From assembly GCA_963281155.1 (NCBI GenBank), contig CAUJLY010000002.1:6138001-6202000 (forward strand): 64,000 nt of DNA. Reading direction: 5' to 3'. Under the pieces are notes generated by a model that was not told the origin of the DNA, searched no databases, and saw only the letters and a program-made list of their open reading frames with translations. Positions 1-11,807 of the stretch are shown here, in pieces. The translations under genes and the position numbers were made by a program. The stretch comes from Rhabditophanes sp. KR3021 (taxonomy: Eukaryota; Nematoda; Chromadorea; Rhabditida; Alloionematidae). Every line of letters starts with the position of its first letter. Positions within the stretch are counted from its first letter, which is position 1.

Positions 1-94
1 CAAGACATTTTATTAGTTGTACTTAAAAATGCATCATCACAAATGTTTCTAAATAACTAAAAAGAATATTCATTTCAATCAAAGTTATATAGAA

Positions 95-1459
95 TTAAAT
101 AAGTTTCTCGATTGCAGCTTGATTATTGTCGGGGCAGTATTGAAGGCCGTTGTAGAGTTTGTAAAAACATTCATGGCAGTATGGTTGTTTTTGGTGTTCT
201 CTGTAGACACCGCGAGTGGAGAGTGATTTTTGGCAGTATATGCATAGGAAACAGTGTTGGTGGAATTTTTGGGCTTTGTCAGCATTGGGGGCTAGGGCTG
301 TGAGGATGGGACCATCTATTTCTTGGCAACAATAATTGCAGCGGGGAATGGCAAGGGGTGGGGGTGAACTTTCGATGTTTAGGGTTCGACGAGGTGTCTG
401 GGAACGGGCTCGGCGGCGGCGCAAGGAATCTACGGAATCTTCGGTGATTTCTACTCCATAGTCTCTTTTCATTGTTTCCAAGGTTAGATTGTCATCGGGT
501 CCTTCTAAATAAAAACATTAATGAGCAATAAATTTGGAACTTACGATAAACTTCACTCTTTCTTGGATCATAAGACTCATCCTCTTCTGGAGCAGGATCT
601 AACTTCAATCTATACTCAACTTCCTCACTAATAACTCTAGTCTTCTTAGCTTTCTTCTGCCCAGCTCTTCTCAAAACTTCAGTTGTAGCCTCAACGTCAT
701 AAACCAAAGCAGCTAAAGTATCTCCAACAACATTTCTATGCTGATTAGATTTAACTTTGTCTAATTCTCTTCTCATATCGTCTTTGGAGATTGACTTTAA
801 TCTCGTAGACAACCAATCGTCATCTGCTATCATGGAGATTCTCCCGTTTACTTCCATATTTGAGTTAAACATATGTTGTTCGTTTAATTGTTCTTGATGT
901 TTACGACGAAGGACTTCAGTCGTCTTTTCAACATCTTCTTTAAGAACTGCTAAGGTGCTGTGGACGGCGTCAGCATCTATTAAATAATTTTAAAGTACAC
1001 CAAATCAAAAACTTACGTTGACTAGGAAAGTCACTAAAATTGGAAGCTCTCGATTCAGAACGTCTGTTGTCAATGGTAGTTGACATCCTATTACTATAAA
1101 GAGTCAATGAATGCAAAGTTGATCACAACCAAAGTCCTCGATACTTACGAAACATGCGAGTTGTCGTGTTGTTGACTACCTTCTATAGTATTACTTTTGT
1201 TTTGACTCAAAACCCCACTTTCCCCAAACATACTTTCAGCATGAGCTCTAGCCTCATCACTACTATTCTGTGTACATTTTTCCTCACTACTAACTACCTC
1301 GCCATGCCTATTAATATGAACAATTCTTTGATCACATCGACTAACGTACGGATTAGTCCGAGGAACTAAATGTTGCCTAGTAATTGCTTGATCTTCATTT
1401 TGATTCTGATCCTTATTATACTCAACAACCTCACTCTTAGTCTTAATTATAAATCCCAT
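95..1459 (-). CDS. LIM-domain protein, paxillin LIM4-like, with internal repeat
   Basis: Four exons on the minus strand: 1459-1149, 1093-1017, 976-545, 504-95, joined by GT-AG introns of 40-55 nt in consistent phase, giving 409 residues. A single LIM domain lies near the C-terminus (about residues 329-390): C-x2-C, then FHQHCFLC, C-x2-C and PYCHECF supply the eight zinc ligands. The spacing and the C..I.G.I..A opening look most like the last LIM domain of paxillin, leupaxin and Hic-5, which act at focal adhesions; localisation here is inference. The N-terminal two thirds is hydrophilic. It contains two related segments, TLAVLKEDVEKTTEVLRR (about 134-151) and TLAALVYDVEATTEVLRR (about 219-236), so part of the protein arose by duplication. 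The first ATG in frame of the 5' exon is at 1459. I could not assign an orthologue. Confidence 0.8.
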
Positions 1460-2316
1460 TGAAATGTAAAGCAATCAGATACGTTTAAATATGTAGTTTA
1501 GCCTCAACAAAATAAAATATGAAAATGGAAAAATAAAAATGACATATCTTTCTCCCGGTTGTTTTATGATTTTTTGGATGAAGGTCTGTCTTTTCAACTC
1601 ACACAACAAGTCGCATGTTTTAAAAAAAGTAATTGTAATAAAAATGGAGGCAATGAATCAGAAGAATATACAAAGCATTTAGAAAGATGTAGCTTCATAA
1701 CATCGATTGGAGATGATCATAGTGTATATGATAGTCGTTGGCAAAAGACAATATGTGATAAGTGAAAAACAATTGGAAAGAATGTTGATAGTCGAGATAT
1801 CAATAGGAAACCGCCTACGACTCTATGTACGAGTTGATATCTCGCAACAAGAGGGTAAATTATAGTTGGCTTTGATTTTGAGGATGCCGTTGTACTAATC
1901 ATAAATGCCAGTCAGCTGTTCCGTTTTTAGGTTTTATTTAGTTGGTGTAATTTTATGCCAAGGGAGAGACATTATTAGTTACCTTCACATATGTCTCATT
2001 TACTTGTTAATTAAATTTGGACTATTAACTTTTGCGCACCATTTAGTTTTACGATGTTTATGTTTAATAGTTCGGTAATGGATTTATTTCTCAAAAAAGA
2101 CATATCCCAATACTAGAGGAAATACAAATGTGTGTATGTGTGTGTTTATGATGTTGTTGTTTAAATTTTTATTGTATAATCAATCCGCAAGTTTTTTGTT
2201 TAATTATTTGAACTTTTCGTTGTTTTTTGTAATTTTACTTGAAATTGTCTGTTTAATTTAGTTAATTTAATTTTAAATAAAAATCCCATTACTTTCCTTG
2301 ATATCTTGTTATCCTT
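1460..2316. other. Intergenic, AT-rich
   Basis: No supported gene. It lies between the head of the LIM gene and the tail of the four-pass membrane gene. A short TG-rich run is present near 2130-2150. The open frame at 1559-1765 has no ATG start and no recognisable features. Confidence 0.6.
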
Positions 2317-3162
2317 TTACTCAGTATTTCTTGTTTCCAAGTCCTTCATGCTGATGTCCTGAAGTCTTCCGTCAAGGTACACCATTCTATCGACCATGTA
2401 AGAGTAAGCCTTGACCACAATAACGAAGATAACCAAATGAACCATAAAGCCTGAAAAGAGTTGGAAAGCTCCCCTTCTGTAGTCAAAAAAGAGAATGGAG
2501 GGCATGTAAGCAGCCCACCAATTATGTCCGGTAGTCGTGTTGATTAGCATGTAGAATGCAAAGAGCATTCTAGCGATGAAGTAATAGAGCGTGTAGAAGA
2601 TGTTCGGACACATGTATTGGGGTTTCCAGTTTTTAAGGGCATAGTAACTGAATGCTAGGGTAATGAGTTCGATGATATCGAAAATGAAATTGGTCACTAA
2701 AATTGTGAATTAAAATCAAATAAAAATAAATTTACATCTGCTAGTATAAGTGAAGGAGTCGATATAATCGAAAGTATTGTCACTTATGAATCTAATCTTT
2801 TGATAATAAAGGTTCACCAACATGGCACCAAAAGACAGACCAAAGGCAAGGCAAACAACTCTGGTAGCCAAAACGTAGATATGTAATTTGCCAAAGTACA
2901 TATAACGAGCAGCATTGTCACTAAAGGTGGCTGGATCCAGAATATCGGACATGTTGATTCTGGCATCTAAAGCAGCAGCCCGAGATGGAATCGGGGTTAG
3001 CTCAGGGACTACACGGGCATTGGAAGTTGAATCGCCAACGGCATGGAGATTTTGTTGAACAAAGTCCGCTTTGTTCTTTTCATTACCTTTTGGTGGTGGA
3101 AATGAAAAACGAGTTTCCTGGTTTCGTTTGTCAAGAGTAGCCTCCTCAATATCCACAACCAT
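2317..3162 (-). CDS. Four-pass membrane protein, nematode type
   Basis: Two exons, 3162-2736 and 2696-2317, with a 39-nt GT-AG intron; 268 residues. The ATG at 3162 follows TTTTTGCAG by 12 nt, a likely cis- or trans-splice acceptor, so I prefer it to any upstream start. The N-terminal 80 residues are polar. Four hydrophobic segments follow: near LHIYVLATRVVCLAFGLSF, near FDIIELITLAFSYYAL, near FYTLYYFIARMLFAFYML and near GFMVHLVIFVIVVKAYSYM, ending in a short cytoplasmic-type tail. The layout matches small tetraspan proteins common in nematodes (LAPTM/DUF7027-like), and the gene at 25274-26145 has the same plan. Function unknown. Confidence 0.75.
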
Positions 3163-4445
3163 TAGGAAAAGTTTCTGCAAAAATAAATCAAATCAGCAAG
3201 AGAAAACAAAATTAGGTGAAACAAAATTATTAAGGTAAGTTTATTGAACAAGACTTTTGAGGAATAATGCGACACTTCGATTATTTCCATATACATATAC
3301 GTTTCCATGGGAATTAGAAAGGAAAGCCTAATGGCGAGTGCATTCCGATTTTGATTAATAAATACATACATAGAATATATACTTATTCTGTGCCGATGTT
3401 AAATTGCATATTATTAATCTGGCAGGTGATGAAGTATAAGGTACAGGTGCAATAAATTGATAAAAATGTAGATATTTAATAGATGGTTGTAAGCAAGAGA
3501 GCATTTATAGCAGAAACGATATTTCGATATTTAGGATGCATAGAGAACTCTTATTTATGATTCGTGGGTCTTGTTAGTTACATAACAGGATGGAAAGTAA
3601 TTATTATGTTGTAAAAAATGATAGTTTATTTGAAAATTAATGATTGTACCTGCCGTATTTGGCAAAAATAATTGACATAGCATATGGTCTTTTAATGGCA
3701 TCAAACGCATTTGTAGAAAGATTTAACTCATATCTTGAGTTTTTACAATAAATTTAAGTTCATGTTGCTCCTGATTGAATGAGCCTTGTTATTTTAAGGA
3801 AACTAGTTAAATGTTACAAATATATTTATTCTCTAATAATCTTAGATTTATGAATCCTTGTTAGTAAATCCTGAATTAAACAATTGAAGAAGAATTGCTC
3901 CATATCTAGAATATTTGGTAGAATGAAATTATTCGGGAAGGTCAATTGTTAAGGAGTAATTAGTTTTCATTTGGCCATTATTTTTGAGTGACATACGATC
4001 TGGAGATTCAATTATTGTGTGAAGGGTTCTAGAAATTGAATTTATTTGTGGCGAGATATTTCAATGAATATTGTTGAACGAAATAATTTGGATGAGATGT
4101 TGTAAGTCATTATTACAATACTTATCCCAAACCATGTTTCTTTATATTTTTGGGCAGATATTTTGATTAAAGCATCTGATTTAAAAATAACTGTCAATTA
4201 GCTCAGATTTAATTATTTTTGATCATTTGTTGTAACGAAAATGTCTTCAATAAATGAATAGTATCACACAATTACACCTATAAATTAAAACAAGTATGAT
4301 TACCAACAATTTGACAATAATTTGTCATCATAGAATAATGTAGTTGTACATGAACAGTTTTAGTGCATAACATGATCAAGGTCGATTTAAAAAGGGATGT
4401 GTTAATTTAATTAAGGAAACCAAAGCCACACGTTTTTGTAATCAG
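3163..4445. other. Intergenic, AT-rich
   Basis: About 1.3 kb with no supported gene or repeat, between the divergent starts of the four-pass membrane gene and the kinase-like gene. It should hold both promoters. Confidence 0.55.
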
Positions 4446-4452
4446 TATAAAA
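4446..4452 (+). promoter_or_regulatory. TATA box of the CHK kinase-like gene
   Basis: TATAAAA, 34 nt before the ATG at 4486 and 16 nt before the ATG at 4468. With usual TATA-to-start spacing, transcription would begin at about 4475, which favours 4486 as the real start codon. Confidence 0.5.
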
Positions 4453-4467
4453 GGAGTAATAACTACA

Positions 4468-5770
4468 ATGAATGCATTTTTAAAAATGTCAACTGTCAGT
4501 TTCTGGGACACTCAAATTTCAAATAAATCCTTCACCTATGGTTGGGTTTATGACCAACTTCTTGAGAAAGATCCAGAATTCCAAGCATTTATTAAAGAAA
4601 AAGAAATAATTGAATCTAGTGGTTATGACGTTTCAAATTCAAAAGGATGCTTTTCAGAAGTTTTTAAAATAACTTTTGTTGCCACTGATGGCTCTAAATA
4701 CAACACTATTCTGAAACTTCCAGGATCTGAGAGTTTTGATTCTGCAATCCAATCAGCTTTTTGTGTCGATGATTCGGGCATTAAATATAAAGTAAGTATA
4801 TTTACCTGTTGTTTTCATTTCTACGGTATTGTTTTAGTCCACAAATGAAATGGAAAAATCAATTATTGAAATGCATAATCGAGAGTGCGACTATTATAAC
4901 AAATTTGCCCATGAAGGTATTCCTATTCCAGTTGTCTTTAATGCCGTTTATTGGGATCCAACTAAAGGGCAGGATGGTGGTTTATTGATGAAAGATTTAA
5001 GCTCTGATTCAAAGATGATGAATTTTTCTGAATCGCTGTCATTAGCTCAAATTTTCCATGTTGTCGATGCTGTGGCCAAATTACAGGCTTACTCAATTAG
5101 AAATCAAGCTTTTGTTGATTCCTGTGATTATAAATTTCCATTGAGAAATGTTGATTTGTCTGCAATTGTTGAAACACTCGTGCCAGCTCTTAAACAAAAG
5201 CATTTGTCTGTTATTGGAGCGGAACTAGATACATTTTTACCAATCGCTTTGTCCCCACAATTTCAAGCTCTTGGAAAAAGTAAAAATGGGCCGAATGAAA
5301 ATGTCCCAAGGACGCTTATTCATGGGGACATATATACTAACAATTTGTTCTTCAAAATAGACTCAAATAAAAATGTAACTTCAGAATTGAAATGCATAAT
5401 GGATTGGCAACATATGCACGTAAATACTCCGGGCAGTGATTTGGCACGTTTCTTAATTTTATCTTGTGATGGTGATATCAGAAGAAGAAACAAAGATGTT
5501 ATATTTCAACATTTTTATTCCAATTTGATAAAAGAATTAAATGGTATTGAAGTTCCTTTTACTTTGGATGCTTTTGAAAGCAGTTACGCTTACTCATTTG
5601 TTGAACAAACTTTTCAAATGATATTAATGGTATCAATTTTTACCAGTTTTCCAATTTCCAAAAATGAGGAGCATGCTCACAATGCCGGTACAGAAAAATT
5701 AATCTTAAGAATCAAGCATGCCTTGGAAGATGCTAATAAATATATAGAAAAAATGAAATGGGAATTATAG
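4468..5770 (+). CDS. CHK kinase-like protein (DUF1679/EcKinase type)
   Basis: Exons 4468-4791 and 4838-5770 around a 46-nt intron; 418 residues from the first ATG, 412 from the second (4486), which the TATA box position favours. The fold is that of choline/aminoglycoside-type kinases: a catalytic loop LIHGDIYTNN near residue 268 (HGD-x4-N) and the metal-binding IMDWQ near 297, followed by DLARF. Nematodes and insects have large families of such genes (CHK kinase-like, ecdysteroid kinase-like); some phosphorylate small hydroxylated molecules such as steroids, but the substrate here cannot be told. The gene is convergent with Exo70 downstream. A poly(A) signal AATAAA lies just past the stop. 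All catalytic motifs are intact. Confidence 0.85.
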
Positions 5771-6049
5771 TCTATAAATAAATTCACACAATAATTACAT
5801 CAATAAATATATTTTTTGAAAAATAAGCATGTGTGTTATAGCATTACTTCTATATTTATAAAAGGATTATTCAATTGTAATAACAGCTCATTTCGCATTT
5901 AGAACCACATAGAAAACATCGTCGTATCAAAGTAAAATATGCCATCCACATTTTGAAATATCAATTGGAAATTTATTTAAATCCTTAAATCAGAAGCACA
6001 AATATTAATTTACATAAAATAATTCTATTAACCGAGGATCGAGATTATA
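5771..6049. other. 3' flank of the kinase-like gene
   Basis: AT-rich sequence with poly(A) signals near 5776 and 5803; nothing else seen. Confidence 0.5.
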
Positions 6050-6400
6050 CTAAAACACTCTATTTCTCGCTAAAGTTTGCCAATTGCCACCAAAATGCTT
6101 TGTTACTACATCGAGGTATCTTCTTGGAGGGTGTCCAATAGGTCCTTTAAGTGGACATACAAAGAAGAGCATTCTTTGAGCCCAACGATTGTCTTCTCTT
6201 TTAACTAGATGACCAATGAACGACAGTTTATGCTCAGCAATGAATCTCGGAGGCGGCTTGACATTTCTCTGGTTATAGATTCCAACGTTGTGGATCGCCA
6301 AGTTTATCTTTAAACCCATTTTTAATGCCTCAAGTATTTCATTTCCCTGACCAGGTTGTGCAACAATTGCTATATCCTCAGAATATGCAAGGTAAACTGA
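6050..6400 (-). pseudogene. LINE reverse transcriptase remnant
   Basis: Reading the minus strand, one open frame runs from a degraded reverse-transcriptase catalytic motif (LAYSEDIAIVA, standing for YADDI) straight into the conserved tail of many LINE polymerases: SFIGHLVKREDNRWAQR, a proline-rich stretch, then PPRRYLD and W-x3-ARNR. In intact elements about 150-250 residues separate these parts, so there is an internal deletion, and everything upstream of the YADDI box is gone. It sits between the two convergent genes, where it harms neither. Clade (RTE, CR1 or jockey-like) cannot be fixed from this much. Confidence 0.75.
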
Positions 6401-6673
6401 TTATCGGAACGCTCTGTAATTCATCTGCTAATAGTCAACTGCCGATTGCATTACCCACTTTTATTGAGACTTGTGGTCAGTTTTCTATATTAGTTTGAAT
6501 AACTTTTCCGAAAATCTACCTCGGTGCCACATTTCAGACGAGAACAAAATTAGGATTCTCTCATACCAACTGTTTTTGGCTATTTAATAATCAGTTAAAC
6601 AAATTAAAGAAACGAATAAAAACAAAAACACTTTCCACAATAATATTTATTTGTTGTTTATTTATATAATTTA
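6401..6673. other. Intergenic between LINE remnant and Exo70
   Basis: No gene seen. It may include more decayed LINE sequence, but I find no motif. Confidence 0.4.
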
Positions 6674-8633
6674 TTAATTGCTATTGTCGAACAAATGGTC
6701 AACAACAACCTCCAAACTATCAGCATCGTACTTGAAGTTTTTGTCATTTCCAACTGCTTGAACCAGACCTACATAGAAAGACCCATGATTACGCAGAATC
6801 ATGTCTTTGATTCGATTTCTTATGACATTTGCAATGGTAGCGTCGCAGACTGTGAAATTCTTTTGACTGTCTAGAATACTTTCCATTTCTCTATTAAAGT
6901 TTAGGTAGATACTTTTTAGACTTTTTCTGTCTAGTCCATTAATATTTTGTGAAGTTAAAGTAGAAACTTTCTGCCAAGAAACCAAATACTTTTCTTGATA
7001 TGTTGAAATTTCGTTTTCGTAAAATGGGCACAAATCAAGGTTTTCTTTTGCCATAACTGTTGTCATTGACGGATCTAGGAGACATTTCGCGATATAATTA
7101 TAATTATTAATCATGAATATAGAAGCCAAAGCATCATCTTGAAAATTTAAGCATTTAACCTTCAAATTAGCCCCTAATGCAGAAAAAATCATAAGGAATA
7201 ATCTTGGCAGATGATTTCTCTCTTGTGGCGAAGTCAAAGCCAACACATTGATGATGGTTTGTTTTTGCTGCAACAGAGACTTCAGCACAGATATAGTATT
7301 AGCCGTAATTTGGTGAACATTACCATCATGAGGAACTACTTTTGATGTGTCATTTTGAAGTCTTTCCACATACTCATTAATTGAGTTTGCACATTTCTGA
7401 TTCAAGGTGTTGTAGACATTCCCATACGCCACACCTCCATTGGCTGAATTTTCACATAAACTTTGTAGTTGGTTGTGGTGTCGATGGAAGAATTTGCAAA
7501 CTGGTATCAAGGACAGAAAACCACCATCATGAGTAGATAATAGCATGCTTAAATGCTCGATCATTTCCGTCATCGGTTTGGTGATGATAATTCTTTGGAC
7601 GTGAGCTTCGTTTTTGACGTTTCCAATGACATGGGATGCTATGTCTGTTTCTATTTCGAGAAGCATTAATAATGAAGCAAATGATGCAACTAGGTAATCA
7701 AGTGAATTATCTTTAAAGTCATCAATTATGTCTAATGTTTTGTCGGAATCTGTATTCTTGGCGATTTTTCGTAAAGCATTTCTCAATCTTCCTGTTGTTG
7801 GGTGGGATGCTTTACTTAAAGTTGAGTTATTTAAATTGGCAGATGTGTTGGATTTGTTTGGATGTGAGGACAAATATTGAAGAAGATTTTTAATTGTCTT
7901 GTGGAGAGATTGAGTCCGCAGAGCAGCGTAATTTTCGATACATTTGGTATCCCTTGAATTGTTAATTAGCCATTTACAACACTTTCCAACTTTTGACATA
8001 TCTTTCAATGAACGTAAAGATGTTTGATGGTCAGTAATAGGTTCGTTTTCGTCATCCAGATGTTCTAGAATCTTACGGACATCCAATTGAGTAGTTTCAG
8101 CAAGTATAATATGCTTAAAATCTTTTTCTAGTGTTGACAGTCCTGCTTCATAATAAGTTTTCAAGTTAATCAATTGACTTTCATATGACTGATGACTTGA
8201 AAAGAATTTGACAGCTTCTTTAATATTATCCATTTTGGTTAGGTAATCATCGAGATTATTAACTGCATTTCCTTCCTTCATAACGTCTTCCAGATCTGCT
8301 GTTTTCCCATAAAATTGAATGGTAGCATCAATAACATACAGCAGAGTTTTAACGTTTGACTGCTTTTTTTGTACTCTATCTGTTTTGATACACAGAGGGA
8401 AAACTTCTTTCTCGAGCGTCGACAGTCGCTGAATAAAGTTCCCTGTTTTTTCATTCATGTTTGCATTTATTTCATTAGACTTGATTAAATGACTTTCCAA
8501 GGATATCAAAAATTCTTCATCCTAAACATTAAGTTATATAAAGTGTTGAAACTAATCATACCTTTTGAAGTTTTTTAGTCATGTCATTGGCAGACAAAGA
8601 ATCTGGTGCTTTGAAGTAATCAGACGCATTCAT
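6674..8633 (-). CDS. exoc-7: Exocyst complex component Exo70
   Basis: Exons 8633-8562 (24 codons) and 8521-6674, with a 39-nt intron in phase 0; 639 residues, the usual length for Exo70 (about 630-650). The N-terminal third is coiled and charged, and the FYGKTADLEDVMKEG segment near residue 95 matches the early Exo70 region between the coiled coil and the rod. The C-terminal two thirds is the elongated all-helical Pfam Exo70 region. The family tethers secretory vesicles to the plasma membrane as part of the octameric exocyst and binds phosphoinositides through basic C-terminal residues. The start at 8633 gives MNASDYFKAP and is the only ATG in the short first exon. Confidence 0.85.
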
Positions 8634-9718
8634 CGTGTAAATATGTGTTCAGTCAAGCGTAAAATCCGGATTTTAGGTATTATCAATTGATCAGTAACAT
8701 AAACGAATGGATAACGATTATTGGGATATTAATTTAGTGGTTTATTAATACCAATAAACTTATAATTGATGCAATATATTTTATAGTCGACTGTTTGTAA
8801 ATAACATCTAAAGACATGCAGTTCCAACTTTTGTTGGTTTATAGTTTTGAGAGATGTGTAAACAAAATTTGAATTTACAAAATGTACAGCAAAAGAAAAT
8901 AAGTTTTATTTAGTATTTTATGTATAAGCAATAACAAAATGATCCTGTATTTCATTTTTAATATTATAAAAAGTGGATCAAATTACGGGTTGTTGCCTTA
9001 TTCATATTACAAAATAAAATTATCCATGTGTAAGCTAATCAAATGTAAACTTTAGGTTACAATATGGAAAGCTCAAACAATCTAATATGTCTTAATTTAT
9101 TGGATCAGTACAAAAAGCGGTGGTATATCCATACGTACATGAAATGTGAATGCAAGTTAATAATTGACTTTTCTTCATAAATACATCTCTACTAATAATG
9201 GTTATTGAGCCGCTGCTATCTTCATTTCAATTGCGCGTCTTACAATCTATTTTCTTAATATACTTTATTATTTTCTTTCATAAATTCGTTTAAGAATACC
9301 GAAATGCAATACAAAAGCAAGTGATTCACGATAATATGTTTCAAAAACAGTCTCATATTTCGGATGCTTCCATGAAAACTGATCCAAATTTGATCGTCTA
9401 TTCAAAAATAAATGTAACAACAATTTTTAATTGAAAGTTTGCCAGGAATTTCTTTAAATACATATGTTAAGCCTATTTAGACAATATAATCAAAGTATAC
9501 AGTCAATGTATACGTATGAGAATTGTTATTGAATCGTAAATACTTATCAATTGTTAATCATTTGAATTGTTTATAAAATGTTTGTATTAATAAATATTTA
9601 ACTCTTTAATGTATGTATTTTAACAATTGATAAACATGCAAATAAGTTGAATAAATTAAAAGAAAAATATAAGGTGGAAATTATGTTACAATATTATTAA
9701 TTGTCTTTTTGATTGTAA
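8634..9718. other. Intergenic, AT-rich
   Basis: About 1.1 kb, upstream of Exo70 and downstream of the zinc transporter. No gene, repeat or RNA recognised. Confidence 0.55.
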
Positions 9719-11807
9719 TTAGCCGAGACCTACGTCAAGACTCATCATTAGAATAAAGCCACAAATAGTCGAGATAGAGGCTATTCTTCCGTTTCCACTA
9801 TGTTGAGCTTCAGGAATGATATCGTCTACGACGACAAAAATCATTGCCCCAGCGGCAAAGGATAGGGCGTAGGGAAGGATGGGTTCCATTATGATAGTTA
9901 GATAACAGCCAAGTACAGCTGAAATAGGTTCTACCATTCCTGAAAATTGGCCAAATAAGAAGGCTTTGAATTTCGAATATCCAAAAGCAACAAGTGGCAA
10001 TGAAACAGCTAAACCTTCTGGAAAGTTTTGTAAACCAATCCCCAAAGCTAGATTAAAAGCCGAGTCAAAAGTAGCCGCATGTGACTTTCCTGAAAAAAAT
10101 AAATTTATTATGATTCATAAGAAATTTGCTTATGTATTTTGATAGATAGTTTTAATAAAAAACAGGTGACCCAAAGCTACCGTTGGCATCTTTATATCCC
10201 TTTAGATTTGTGGTGTTATTTGTTTTGCTCATTACTGACATCTATGTTCAAAAGAATTATTTCAAATGTTTTTTGTATTTCGATATTTAGATACACATAC
10301 TATGTATATCCTTTTTTATCTTATTTTTTAAACACATCATTTTATTACCACGGTCATTTATCAAAGATGATGACACACAATCGTGTTCAAGTGTATTCGT
10401 GCATTTTCAAAGTTTAATAACTGTATCAACAATCATTCGTTTTTTAAACTTAAATATACTTAATATAGCTGAAAAGCACTGTTTTATATACATAAAGAAT
10501 GACCACTTTTGGTTGGTCGTTCAATAATAGCAAAATTTTATCATAATTTATGTAAGAATGGATATTTTTTTAAGTAGATTTATGTTGGGGCAAAAGGGTA
10601 TTTTAATGTAGCCGTAGTTAGGGAAATTGTGGGAGCCCACAGATTCATGGCCTGTGCAGGTAAACCATTAATTGGAAATTATAAGAACAATGCTAAGGGC
10701 ATTGGTAGTTGTTGTCAAGGTAAACGAAATGGTCATGCTGGATTTAGATGGAAATTTGGCTAGTCGCATTTGTTTTAATTAAACTTTTGTGTATTTGTCT
10801 TAATTAAACTTTTGTGTATTTGTCTTAATTAAACTTTTGTGTATTTGCCTTAATTAAATTTTTGTTGTCTTGTTTTAAGTTTAGTTTTTTGTATTAATAA
10901 TTTTTAAATTTAACGTGATAAACTCAGAACCAATCGAGCCGAATCCCACACCAACGGCCATTCCTTCAGGGATATTATGAACTGTCACAGCCATAATCAT
11001 CAACAGGATTCGTCTCCACGATAATTCCCTTAATTCACGTTCCTGAGATAGTAATAAACTCTCGGTCTGTTCAACAGCTGTCCTGGAAGAAGTTGAATTT
11101 GATGGTATCCTGCAAGATGTACGATGACGCAAGTTGTTTGAACTATTATACCTAATAATATTAATTCAAGGCGGTCATGCTTAGTAAATGGAAAAGGTAA
11201 TGGTGAGAGGTTTTACAAAAATGGGTTAGAGGGATTAGGAAAGGTTATTTGATGGGTGATTCTAAGTATTATTTTGGCTGTGCATAAACTAAGCGATGGA
11301 CCTTTTGTGTTTTTGATCTATTAACAAGTTACTCACCTATCTGAGTTTGCTTCCAGGCTTAAGTTGTTGATGACGCCATGGTCGTTTGGTTTGTTTAGAG
11401 ATATATCAGACTCGTGTGTTGCAATCTTATCTGTCAAAATTTGAACAATATTCACCTCTGCCGAAACACAGGAAGGCAACAAACGATCCGCTATATGCAC
11501 AAAAAAGGCGCCTAGTCCAAAACCAATGGAGACAGGAACAAACGCATATTGCTTAAATTGAGCTTCCGAAATTTCAATTGCCGGAGCTAATAACGACCAA
11601 AAAGAGGCTGCTGTCATGACTCCAGCTGCAAACCCCAAACTAATATCTAATAAAGAAAGTTTAAATAAAGTGAAATAAAAACTTGCCTAAAAACTTTTTT
11701 GAATTCCTAGGCAACACAAAAACAAGAGCAGCTCCCAATGCCGTAACACCCCATGTAAAAATAGAAGCTACCAGTGACTGGTAAATTGGAGAAAGACCTC
11801 GTATCAT
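9719..11807 (-). CDS. zipt-11: ZIP-family zinc transporter, ZIP11/SLC39A11 type
   Basis: Exons 11807-11687, 11646-11337, 11151-10931 and 10089-9719 give 340 residues, like human ZIP11 (about 342). The start [11 protein letters not shown], followed by [17 protein letters not shown] and [19 protein letters not shown], is typical of the GufA/ZIP11 branch. The metal-binding helices carry [17 protein letters not shown] and, after the last intron, [14 protein letters not shown] hydrophilic loop lies between TM3 and TM4. ZIP11 proteins move zinc into the cytosol, from Golgi or nuclear membranes in mammals. Two splice oddities: intron 1 (11686-11647) has a GC donor (GCAAGT), and the 841-nt intron 3 uses a weak donor (G, then GTTCTG). 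Phase and homology allow only these choices. Confidence 0.88.
10578..10763 (+). pseudogene. IENR1/NUMOD-like fragment, antisense in ZIP intron 3
   Basis: Opposite in strand to the host gene and wholly inside its 841-nt intron. The frame reads [19 protein letters not shown], then [18 protein letters not shown] and [15 protein letters not shown] before a stop. The pattern of an Asn-Ala segment, a short basic run and G-F-x-W-K-aromatic recalls the IENR1/NUMOD DNA-binding modules attached to GIY-YIG and HNH homing endonucleases, where the end is typically GG-aromatic-x-W-x-aromatic. It is bounded by stops, so it is a remnant. The assignment rests on motif resemblance only. It could instead be an unrelated short coding relic. 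Confidence 0.45.
10775..10867. repeat. 25-bp tandem repeat, nearly 4 copies
   Basis: Units begin at 10775, 10800, 10825 and 10850, each close to TTAATTAAACTTTTGTGTAT plus TTGTC. The first three are near identical and the last is partial and diverged. Located in intron 3 of the zinc transporter gene, directly after the antisense IENR1-like fragment. Confidence 0.9.

Noticed and set aside
1559..1765. 68-residue open frame
   Set aside because: It starts only with TTG, has no recognisable domain, and lies in AT-rich intergenic DNA.
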